Source: Thermoanaerobaculia bacterium | Lineage (GTDB): Bacteria > Acidobacteriota > Thermoanaerobaculia > Gp7-AA8 | Length of the DNA stretch: 64,000 nucleotides | NCBI GenBank assembly: GCA_017883205.1 | Contig: JADGNZ010000012.1 | Coordinates: forward strand, 72,151-136,150 | Direction of reading: 5' to 3' | Shown here: piece by piece, positions 1 to 6,470 of the stretch | Layout: each line of letters starts with the position of its first letter | How positions within the stretch are numbered: position 1 is the stretch's first letter | Notes under the pieces: model-generated | Told to the model about the DNA's origin: nothing | Database searches by the model: none | The model's input: the letters and a program-made list of their open reading frames with translations, nothing else | Position numbers and translations under genes: made by a program

Positions 1-222
1 CGGATCAGGTCCCCCGCCTCCACCCCGAGCACCTCGGCTAACTCCAGGATGGTCGAGAGGGTGGGGCTGTTCCTGCCGGCCTCGACGACGCCGAGGTATT
101 GGGGATTCATCCCGGTGCGCCGGGCCAGCTTGACGATGGTCCATCCGCGAGACCGACGCTCGCGTCGAAGGATCGCTCCGAAGAGAAGAGCATCAGGATC
201 AGCGAATCGAGATCGCGTCATG
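1..222 (-). CDS. XRE-family helix-turn-helix regulator (3' end beyond window)
   Basis: Reading leftward from the ATG at 220-222 gives an uninterrupted 74-codon frame that runs off the window edge. The product is a one-domain Cro/C1-type DNA-binding protein: an N-terminal basic stretch, then W-T-I-V-K-L-A-R-R-T-G as helix 2, the recognition helix around M-N-P-Q-Y-L, and the usual E-A-G-R-N-S-P-T-L turn followed by L-E-L-A-E-V-L-G-V. This is a near-complete 80-90-residue XRE domain. It probably binds the CCATGG-centred palindromes just upstream of its start (autoregulation, inferred). What lies downstream cannot be seen; such regulators often pair with a toxin or a restriction-modification gene. 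Confidence 0.8.
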
Positions 223-231
223 GCTCGGATA

Positions 232-300
232 ATATATCCATGGACATTCCAAATCCACACCGATTTGGCTAGCAAATATGTCCATAGACATCGAACGTCA
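232..300 (-). promoter_or_regulatory. Promoter region of the XRE gene with CCATGG-centred operator-like sites
   Basis: Directly upstream of the leftward XRE start are two sites of the form ATATCCATGGACAT (about 234-247) and TATGTCCATAGACAT (about 276-290). Both match the palindrome TGTCCATGGACA that recurs throughout the neighbouring repeats. Their position suggests operators for the XRE protein itself. No -35/-10 pair is assigned. Confidence 0.45.
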
Positions 301-319
301 GCAGATTGACTGCCCGAAT

Positions 320-790
320 TTGTCCATGGCCATATTTCGACAGTCAAAACGACAATTAAAATTTGCCATAGCATGATTAAAATTCGCCATCGCCTGATTA
401 AACGGAGGGACACGGCGGACAAAATATGTCCATGGGTATATTATAGACATCATCAAGCTCACTACAAGTTGCCATGGCCATATTTCGCCAGTCAAAACGA
501 CTACTCAAATTTGCCATAGCATGATTAAAGGGTGCCACAGCGTGATTAAACGAGGGACACTTCAGAAAAAAATATGTCCATGGGTATAAACACGACATCA
601 TCAAGCTCCTGAACGTTTGCCATGGACATATTTTTAGAGTCAAAACGACTACTTAAATTTGCCATAGCATGATTAGAGACTGCCACAGCCTGATTAAACG
701 AAGGACACTTCGGATAACAATATGTCCATGGGTATAAACAAGACATCATCAAGCTCACTGAAAGTTGCCATGGACACATTTTGATAGGTC
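320..790. repeat. Tandem repeat with exact 148-bp period, CCATGG-centred sites
   Basis: CCATGG cores occur at 324, 472, 620 and 768, each exactly 148 bp apart. A second series (ATATGTCCATGGGTAT) has cores at 430, 578 and 726, again 148 bp apart. Each unit also carries two copies of a GCCAT-A/C-GC-N-TGATTAAA sub-repeat about 22 bp apart. There are three full units plus a partial fourth. The stretch is much richer in A+T than the rest of the window. Short leftward ORFs in it only reflect the periodicity. Multiple regularly spaced palindromes suggest an operator array or iteron-like protein-binding region for the adjacent XRE regulator. Confidence 0.85.
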
Positions 791-1094
791 TAAGCGACTA
801 CCGAATACGTCCATGGCACGAATCGCCAGGCAGGATGACTACCGAAAGATCTTCCATGTCTCTACTCATCAACGATTTCGCGTCGGCTGGAGACCCAGCG
901 ATGGTTCACGAGCCGCCGCGGCTCCCTTTCACCCAACGAACCGGCGCGCCGCTGCGTTTCTACAGCGAAGCTGGCAGCCCCGCCAGCTTCTCATGGTGCG
1001 CGAAAGACACATCGCTGTCTTCGGTTCCGAGGCCCGGCGTTGGCTCGGAGCGCGCGGGCTTTCGTCGCGCCCAATGATCAGAGTGGAGGGACTC
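791..1094. other. No recognisable gene
   Basis: Both strands hold only overlapping short frames without plausible starts or family motifs. A last TCCATGG site lies near 810. Nothing else stands out until the lipoprotein start at 1095. Confidence 0.5.
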
Positions 1095-1349
1095 ATGGTT
1101 CGCTCAGCGTTCACTTCTCTCGTATGTTTGGCGGCCTTGATGAGCGGATGCGCGGCGACGGCCTCGCGACGTTCCGCGCCAGAGGGAACGAGCCCGGCGG
1201 CGACGTTCAGTTGCTCACGACACACTTCTATCGCAACTCTCTTCAATCGAGCGCCTTCTCCCCCACGCTTTTCAGTGGGGGAGAAGGTGCCGAAGGCGGA
1301 TGAGGGGGCGTTACGGCGAGACGACATCCGTGCATGTGCCGCGTCTTGA
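1095..1349 (+). pseudogene. Lipoprotein gene fragment ending in a repeat
   Basis: An ATG at 1095 is preceded by a strong ribosome-binding site (GGAGGGACTC). It opens an 84-codon frame whose first 19 residues form a lipoprotein signal (hydrophobic core S-L-V-C-L-A-A-L-M-S-G-C with the lipobox Cys at residue 19). After about residue 50 the frame runs straight into the palindromic CCTTCTCCCCC repeat and stops soon afterwards. I read it as a lipoprotein gene whose 3' part was lost or replaced by the repeat; a short intact lipoprotein is the alternative. Confidence 0.4.
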
Positions 1350-1460
1350 TGCAGTTCGGACGAGGCGTGGTTGATCGCTCTGCGCACTCGTTCCCCCCTC
1401 ATCCGGCTTCGCCACCTTCTCCCCCTCAAAAAGCGCGGGGGGAGAAGGCGCTCGATGGGA
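1245..1460. repeat. Pair of inverted palindromic elements (CGCCTTCTCCCCC type)
   Basis: A hairpin-forming element at about 1250-1310 (GCGCCTTCTCCCCC ... GGGGGAGAAGG ... GGATGAGGGGG) is repeated in inverted orientation at about 1390-1457 (CCCCTCATCCGGCTTCG ... CCTTCTCCCCC ... GGGGGAGAAGGCGC). Each copy is itself palindromic and the two together form a larger inverted repeat. This resembles dispersed REP/MITE-like elements rather than a gene. Confidence 0.75.
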
Positions 1461-1603
1461 AAGCACTCCAAAAGAAAAGGAAGAGGTATAGCAACGAGGT
1501 GTAGCAAGGAGGCGTAGCAAGGTCACCAAGCGTGTGAGAAATGCTTGTTAAAGCCTTCGCTCCTACCCCCACTCCCCACACCCTACTCCCCACCCCCGAA
1601 CCC

Positions 1604-1963
1604 TTACGGCGAGTGAGCCTGGTCCCGCGAACCGCACAAATCGATCGTGCGATAGACGATCTTTCGCGCGCGCGGATCGTAACGTTCTTCGCGCAAAGCC
1701 ACGAGGTGCGAGTCGTGAAAGGTCAGGTCGACGAGGCTGAGGTCTTTCCTGTTTCCTGACGGGCTCGCCGCCGAGCGCGCGAGCCAGGATGGGTCCGATC
1801 CTTTGTAGCCTCTCTCGCGCGCCAGTTGCGTGACCTGTTCGCGGGTCATGCCGCATCGAAGCGATTCCCTGAACGAGATCGTTGCGTCCGAGCGCCGCTG
1901 GCATCCCACCGGGCTGAGCAGAAGGGCAACTATCGGGATCAACCATGGCACTCGCCTCTGCAT
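1604..1963 (-). CDS. Small lipoprotein, BamE/SmpA-like
   Basis: The ATG at 1963 encodes a 119-residue protein starting M-Q-R-R-V-P-W-L, with a hydrophobic core ending in a lipobox (L-L-S-P-V-G-C). A GTG at 1990 would add nine residues; I prefer the ATG because it gives a normal-length signal. The mature part begins with S-L-R-C-G-M-T-R-E-Q-V, reminiscent of the G-M-x-x-x-x-V start of SmpA/OmlA (BamE-like) outer-membrane lipoproteins. Function is unknown. It is divergently transcribed from the TlpA operon, with about 85 bp between the starts. Confidence 0.6.
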   Translation of the reverse strand: MQRRVPWLIPIVALLLSPVGCQRRSDATISFRESLRCGMTREQVTQLARERGYKGSDPSWLARSAASPSGNRKDLSLVDLTFHDSHLVALREERYDPRARKIVYRTIDLCGSRDQAHSP

Positions 1964-2047
1964 CGCTGTGAACAAACTAACACAGGGCACCCACTACGAA
2001 ATGCGGTTAATGCCGCGTTTATCAGATTGCGCAGATGATCGCGAACG

Positions 2048-2614
2048 ATGATCGCCCAACCACTCCTGCACAAATGTTCCAACCCGCCCCGTTCGACCTC
2101 CGAAGCCGCTCATGACCGCATCCGGCGCGGCGCCACGGTTCTGCTTCTGCTCGCTCTCGCAATCGCACCATGTGCCTTCGCTAAACCTCGCGAACGCCCG
2201 ACACAAGCGCCTGACTTCTCGCTACCAGCAAACAGCGGGACGATCTCGTTGCACGACTTTCGCGGCAAAGTCGTTCTTGTGGACTTCTGGGCTTCGTGGT
2301 GCGTGCCGTGCCGCCAGTCGTTTCCCTGGATGACGAGCATGATGAATCGTTACGGCGCGCAAGGTCTGGCCATCGTCGCAGTGAACCTCGACAAGCAGCG
2401 AGACGCGGCTAACAGGTTTCTCGAGACCTTTACGCCGCCTTTCCCTGTGGCCTTTGACCCGTCCGGAAAAACCGCGGAGGGATTTCGCGTCGAGGCGATG
2501 CCATCGAGCTTCCTCGTGAGCCGCACGGGCGAGATCATCCACATATACGCCGGATTCGATCCCGGCCACGCGCAAACCATCGAAAGTCAGATCCAGGAGG
2601 CATTATCCAAATGA
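2048..2614 (+). CDS. TlpA-like thioredoxin-fold protein (exported)
   Basis: A 188-residue protein with a rather long basic N-region, a hydrophobic signal or anchor segment at about 31-45, and an AhpC-TSA/TlpA fold. It has A-P-D-F-S-L-P, the redox site W-C-V-P-C (Cys85 and Cys88), V-V-L-V-D-F-W-A-S, and a cis-proline region around E-A-M-P-S-S-F-L. Such proteins reduce or protect thiols in the periplasm, including apocytochrome cysteines. It is the first gene of a four-gene operon: its stop overlaps the next start (ATGA at 2611). A dedicated role for this operon's Cys-containing lipoprotein (C-terminal G-C-G-C-N) is plausible but inferred. Confidence 0.9.
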   Translation: MIAQPLLHKCSNPPRSTSEAAHDRIRRGATVLLLLALAIAPCAFAKPRERPTQAPDFSLPANSGTISLHDFRGKVVLVDFWASWCVPCRQSFPWMTSMMNRYGAQGLAIVAVNLDKQRDAANRFLETFTPPFPVAFDPSGKTAEGFRVEAMPSSFLVSRTGEIIHIYAGFDPGHAQTIESQIQEALSK

Positions 2615-2838
2615 TCAGAATGAGACGGTATCTCTGGCGATTCATTGCAACGGCGGCGCTCCTGCTCGCCGCTGGATGCGCGACGGTTCAACCGTGGGAT
2701 CGCGATCTTCTCGCTGAAAAGAAAATGAGTCTGAATCCCTCCCCCATGCTGCAGGCGGTGGATGAGCACATCTACTTCAGCAAAGAAGCCTCGATGGGCG
2801 GAATGGACGCAGGAGGCGGCGGATGCGGTTGCAATTAG
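2611..2838 (+). CDS. DUF4266-type small lipoprotein with C-terminal CGC motif
   Basis: A 75-residue protein starting at the ATG that overlaps the TlpA stop. Residues 1-23 form a lipoprotein signal (L-L-L-A-A-G-C23), so it should be lipid-anchored. The mature part has V-Q-P-W-D-R-D-L-L-A and a helix, and ends in a Gly-rich tail closing with G-G-G-G-C-G-C-N. I recognise this as the DUF4266 family, whose function is unknown. The two tail cysteines could bind a metal, form a disulfide, or be substrates of the neighbouring TlpA protein (inference). It overlaps the next gene by 16 bp, so translation is tightly coupled. Confidence 0.8.
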   Translation: MIRMRRYLWRFIATAALLLAAGCATVQPWDRDLLAEKKMSLNPSPMLQAVDEHIYFSKEASMGGMDAGGGGCGCN

Positions 2839-4088
2839 AGCCCGGCAAGGCTCCCAAAGTCTCCGTGCGCGATGCCTTACACGGCGCGGCATTGGCGCTG
2901 CTCATGATTCCGGCCTCGGCACAAGCTCAGTCCGCCCCTTCGGACCGCATCGACGTCACGTCACTGCTGTACGGAGAACAGGGCCGCACCGAAGTGGTCG
3001 AGCCGGTCGTCCGCTTCACGCACCTGCTGCCGGACGGACAGTCGGTCTCCGCGCAACTGGCATTCGACGTCATCACCGGAGCCTCACCCAGCGGGGCGCT
3101 ACCCTCTGGAACCGTACAGACCCGTACCAGCGCGTCAGGCCATGTCATTACGTCAAAGGCCGGGCAGATCCCGGTCGCACCCTTCCACGATGAGCGCGTG
3201 GAGCTGGAGGGCACATGGCACAAGCCGTTAAACCGCCTGGTTAGCTCCGACCTCGGCTTTCACGTTTCGCGGGAGAAGGACTACCAATCGCTCGGCATCA
3301 ACGCAAAGGTCTCGACGGAGCTGATGCGCCGCCTTCTCACTGTCACTGTCGGCGGCGGAGTCAGTCACGACACCGTATTCCCAACCGGCGGCACACCAGC
3401 GGGATTATCCGACGGGACTGTCGTCAATCTCGGAAGCAATGCCAAGAACGTCACCAATGTATTGCTCGGAGCTTCCCGCATCGTCAGCCGTCAATGGCTC
3501 GTCGCCGTCAACGGCACCGAGACGCTCGAGCGCGGATATCTGACGGAGCCTTACAAAGTCATCAGCATCATGAGCCATGTAAACGGCACGCCCATTGGCG
3601 AACTGACCGACAAGCGCCCATCCACACGCAACCGGTCGGCCGTACTGCTGAGCTCCGTCTATCACCTTTCCGACGACGTGCTCTATACGTCGTATCGCTA
3701 TTATTGGGATACTTGGAGTATCCGTTCCCACACCATTGATCTGAAATACCGTCACGACTTGGGTGACGATTCCTACATTGAACCCCTCCTCCGCTATTAC
3801 CAGCAGAGCGCGGCCAGCTTCTACACAGTTGGATTCGTGGAAGGCGCAACGCTGCCGGACTTTGCGACGAGCGATTACCGGTTGGGTAGATTGCGAACGA
3901 TCACGGCCGGCGCTACGTATAGCTTCCGGCCGGACTTCGCGGCGGGCGAATTCACCGTACGCGGCCAGTACATGCGCCAATTCGGCAATAGCTCGCCGTC
4001 CAATGCGATCGGCATCCAGCGAAACTTTGATCTCTCCCCGCCAGTCAACATCGTGGCGGTCGTGCTCGGCTATTCATTCGATTATTGA
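2823..4088 (+). CDS. DUF3570-type outer-membrane beta-barrel with putative flavinylation motif
   Basis: A 421-residue exported protein with a signal at about 16-37 ending A-S-A-Q-A. Alternating hydrophobic/polar strands follow and the chain ends in an aromatic residue (G-Y-S-F-D-Y), as in outer-membrane barrels. Near the N-terminus, D82-V-I-T-G-A-S88 fits the D-x-x-[ST]-G-A-[TS] motif at which ApbE enzymes attach FMN to the last Thr/Ser in NqrC and RnfG. The FMN transferase gene follows with a 3-bp overlap, which supports Ser88 as a real flavin site; this is inferred, not shown. I recognise the family as DUF3570. The likely role is a flavin-bearing outer-membrane redox or electron-transfer protein. 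Confidence 0.8.
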   Translation: MRLQLEPGKAPKVSVRDALHGAALALLMIPASAQAQSAPSDRIDVTSLLYGEQGRTEVVEPVVRFTHLLPDGQSVSAQLAFDVITGASPSGALPSGTVQTRTSASGHVITSKAGQIPVAPFHDERVELEGTWHKPLNRLVSSDLGFHVSREKDYQSLGINAKVSTELMRRLLTVTVGGGVSHDTVFPTGGTPAGLSDGTVVNLGSNAKNVTNVLLGASRIVSRQWLVAVNGTETLERGYLTEPYKVISIMSHVNGTPIGELTDKRPSTRNRSAVLLSSVYHLSDDVLYTSYRYYWDTWSIRSHTIDLKYRHDLGDDSYIEPLLRYYQQSAASFYTVGFVEGATLPDFATSDYRLGRLRTITAGATYSFRPDFAAGEFTVRGQYMRQFGNSSPSNAIGIQRNFDLSPPVNIVAVVLGYSFDY

Positions 4089-5023
4089 GAATTCCCTTGC
4101 AGGCAACCGCTCTCAGTGCCGAACGTGAAGGAACGAACGACGCGCCGGGTCTCCGGCGCGTCGACGATTACTTCATAGGCGAGTTTCACGCCATGGCCAG
4201 CCCATGCACGCTGCTCATCGACACGGACGACCGCACAGAGGCTGCCAAGTGTCTCGCGATCGCGAGTGCGGAGGCGATCCGGATCGAACAGAAATTCAGC
4301 CGGTACCGCCGCGACAACATCGTTTACGAGATCAACCACGCCGAGGGGCGGCCCGTCGTCGTCGATCATGAGACTGCGCTGTTGATCAACTACGCGGCGA
4401 CCTGCTATGTGATGTCCGATGGCCTGTTCGACATCACCTCGGGGGTCCTGCGCCGGGTCTGGACGTTCGACGGAGGACGCAAGGTGCCGTCGCGCCAATC
4501 GGTGGAGGCGTGTCTGCGTCACGTAGGATGGCCGCGCGTCGAGTGGCAGAACCCCGTCCTGACCATCCCCGTCGGAATGGAGATCGACTTCGGCGGAATC
4601 GGAAAAGAGTACGCCGTCGACCGCGCCGCCGCGCTGATCGCATCGCGCACGCAAAGCTCGTTCGTCGTGAATTTCGGCGGCGATCTCTACACCGCGGGCT
4701 TGCGGCGAGATGGCCGGACATGGGCAATTGGCATCGACGATCCCGGCCGCACAGGAAAGTCCGCCCTCTACCGCCTCGATGTCCCGAAAGGCGGCATCGC
4801 CACGAGCGGCGACGCCCGCCGTTTCGTGCAATGGCGCGGAAAACGCCTCGGCCACATCCTCAACCCGAAAACCGGCTGGCCCGTCGACGGCGCCCCACGG
4901 TCGATCACCGTGTTCGGCCGCACGTGCATGGAAGCTGGAACCCTATCCACGCTCGCCTACCTGCAAGGAAGGGGCGCGAGACAGTTCCTCAAGCAACAAG
5001 GCGTTCAGTTCTGGATCGTGTGA
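4085..5023 (+). CDS. apbE: FAD:protein FMN transferase (ApbE family)
   Basis: A 312-residue enzyme that would transfer FMN from FAD to a Thr/Ser of a target protein. Family motifs are present in order: G-L-F-D-I-T-S-G (113-120), D-F-G-G-I-G-K-E-Y-A-V-D (168-179), V-N-F-G-G-D-L-Y (195-202), A-T-S-G-D-A-R-R-F (239-247) and H-I-L-N-P-K-T-G-W-P (257-266). The usual C-terminal A-D-A-L-A-T metal site reads E-A-G-T-L-S-T (283-289), so the Asp is missing. The start is a TTG overlapping the barrel gene's stop; no signal peptide is visible, although many family members are exported. The most likely substrate is the adjacent barrel. Confidence 0.9.
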   Translation: MRIPLQATALSAEREGTNDAPGLRRVDDYFIGEFHAMASPCTLLIDTDDRTEAAKCLAIASAEAIRIEQKFSRYRRDNIVYEINHAEGRPVVVDHETALLINYAATCYVMSDGLFDITSGVLRRVWTFDGGRKVPSRQSVEACLRHVGWPRVEWQNPVLTIPVGMEIDFGGIGKEYAVDRAAALIASRTQSSFVVNFGGDLYTAGLRRDGRTWAIGIDDPGRTGKSALYRLDVPKGGIATSGDARRFVQWRGKRLGHILNPKTGWPVDGAPRSITVFGRTCMEAGTLSTLAYLQGRGARQFLKQQGVQFWIV

Positions 5024-5069
5024 GGGGTGGTGAATCGTCACCACGCGCCTCGAGTGCGTCCGCCAGCGA

Positions 5070-5438
5070 CTACTTCTCCTCAATCCCTGGCATGCCATCC
5101 TGGAAGGTTCGGCTGGTGAGACCAATTGCAAAGGCGAGCGCGCGATCGAGAAGGGCAATCCTTGCGGGGGACAGGGAGCCGATAAAATTCGTGAGAGAGG
5201 CCCTAGGTAGGCTCATGAGTTCGTCGCAGTGAATGCTGCTCTCGTGCTTGAGCCCCTCATCTGTGCCGACGTCGACTTGGGTGTGAATGCCATCGCGACG
5301 GGAGTAGACCGGAGCGCAGATCACGGACGAGAACGTGGAATCAAGGAGAAGTTGACGACTGACAGCAACAAAGACCCGCTGCTTCCGCGGATCTCGAGAT
5401 GTCGGGTGCTGGACAAGGTAGAGCTCTCCGCGCCTCAC
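5070..5438 (-). CDS. MazF/PemK-type endoribonuclease toxin
   Basis: A 122-residue protein starting M-R-R-G-E-L-Y-L-V, followed by [19 protein letters not shown] and the usual H-x-S-S-I-H-C-D-E-L pattern with an L-T-N-F-I-G-S-L-S tail. This is the PemK/MazF fold of ribosome-independent mRNA interferases. Its start overlaps the stop of the upstream antitoxin gene (ATGA at 5435-5438), the normal antitoxin-toxin order. It lies convergent to apbE, about 50 bp away, and separates the flavin operon from the cytochrome cluster. Confidence 0.85.
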   Translation of the reverse strand: MRRGELYLVQHPTSRDPRKQRVFVAVSRQLLLDSTFSSVICAPVYSRRDGIHTQVDVGTDEGLKHESSIHCDELMSLPRASLTNFIGSLSPARIALLDRALAFAIGLTSRTFQDGMPGIEEK

Positions 5439-5659
5439 AGTGGGACCTGATAGGAAAGCGCGTCTTCGGCCTCCGCGTTCAGCTCAGCCGCGTTTGCGTT
5501 GATGATCGCGAGATCTGCGGCGTCTTCATCGGGCCGGGGCCAGGCCAGGTAGGCGCGAACTGCTGCTGCAACGAGCTTGTCTCTGTCAGAGCGGTTCGGG
5601 GCGCGTTGGTCAAGTGCCTCGCTGATGTCGTCGGGTAGCGCTAGAAGCGTTTCGATCAT
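5435..5659 (-). CDS. Antitoxin of the MazF/PemK pair
   Basis: A 74-residue acidic protein directly upstream of and overlapping the toxin gene. The N-terminus ([15 protein letters not shown]) looks like a ribbon-helix-helix domain that would bind DNA and repress the pair. The C-terminus is rich in Ala, Asp and Glu, as expected for a disordered toxin-wrapping tail. Identity rests mainly on position and composition. Confidence 0.7.
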   Translation of the reverse strand: MIETLLALPDDISEALDQRAPNRSDRDKLVAAAVRAYLAWPRPDEDAADLAIINANAAELNAEAEDALSYQVPL

Positions 5660-5720
5660 GGGTCAATGCTACGACTCCAGACAGACTGGAGCAATACATC
5701 GACTTTCTTTGTCTTCGCCG

Positions 5721-6239
5721 CTACTTCGCGTCGATCCCCTCGGTCGACCGCATCACCTTCTGCAGCTCTTCCTTCGTCAGCGCGTGGCCGCCCTTTGGTG
5801 CGCGGTATTCGTTGTTGTGGGAGACCATGAGGCGGTTGCTTTGGAAGTTGCCGTTGCGGGTGAGGGTGCCTTCGACGACGACGCCGATGTTTTCGCGGAA
5901 CATTTGCGGGGGGACGCCGTTCGAGGTTACGTGGACGATGCGGGCGGCGTCTTTGACGTCGAACTCGACGCCTGAGGTGCCGGGGCGGCGATGGATCGAG
6001 CCGGGGGCGACCATCCCGCCGAGGCGGATGGTGGCGCCGTAGGCTTTTTCGCCGTTGGCGTAGAGATCGGTGGGAGTCCAGTAGTAGACGAGGTTCTTGT
6101 TGATGCCGCCCATGGCGATGGCGATGAAGGCGCCGGCGGCGACGATCAGTGCGATCACCGTGTAGAGGCGGCCGCTGCGGCGGATGCTGGTCGTGGCTGA
6201 TGGGAAGGTGCGGTCGTCAGGCGTACGCATGGTGCTCAT
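5721..6239 (-). CDS. ccmE: Cytochrome c maturation heme chaperone CcmE
   Basis: The ATG at 6239 follows a CCGGAG ribosome-binding site; earlier in-frame starts up to 6302 are not needed. The 172-residue product has an N-terminal membrane anchor (Y-T-V-I-A-L-I-V-A-A-G-A-F), the OB-fold region with Y-Y-W-T-P-T-D-L, R-L-G-G-M-V and V-V-V-E-G-T-L, and the heme-binding signature H-N-N-E-Y (HxxxY), whose His attaches heme covalently before transfer to apocytochromes. It lies downstream of the multiheme cytochrome genes on the same strand and shares its pathway with ccmC and ccmD on the other side of the cluster. Confidence 0.93.
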   Translation of the reverse strand: MSTMRTPDDRTFPSATTSIRRSGRLYTVIALIVAAGAFIAIAMGGINKNLVYYWTPTDLYANGEKAYGATIRLGGMVAPGSIHRRPGTSGVEFDVKDAARIVHVTSNGVPPQMFRENIGVVVEGTLTRNGNFQSNRLMVSHNNEYRAPKGGHALTKEELQKVMRSTEGIDAK

Positions 6240-6302
6240 GATTGCTCCGGAGGACGGGGATGCGCGGCGGTGGAGGTCACGAGGCCGGGTGATGCGAGTC
6301 AC

Positions 6303-6470
6303 GTAGTGCAGACATTCTTGTCTGCTGCTGCCGGGCGTCCCTGCCCGGCAGGGGTTCGGGGCGGACGGTTGGGCCGATCAAAACCTGTCCTCGATCAATT
6401 CGAATTCAGCGCGACACACCACCGCCGGGCAGGGACGCCCGGCGGGAGCAGACAAGAATGTCTGCGCTAC
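6303..6470. repeat. 47-bp inverted repeat between the MtrB-like gene and ccmE
   Basis: Arms at 6303-6349 and 6424-6470 match at 44 of 47 positions when one is reverse-complemented, with a 74-bp spacer. Each arm contains the smaller palindromes GCAGACATTCTTGTCTGC and GCCGGGCG..CGCCCGGC. The right arm contains the stop codon of the MtrB-like gene (6467-6469). It is probably a mobile or dispersed palindromic element that may also act as a terminator. Confidence 0.85.

Noticed and set aside
298-779. Three leftward ORFs with F-N-H-A-M-A-N-F-type repeats
   Set aside because: They are translations of the 148-bp repeats, overlap one another, and have no ribosome-binding site or family motif.
320-790. 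CRISPR array
   Set aside because: The 148-bp units are nearly identical along their whole length; there are no short repeats separated by unique spacers and no cas genes.
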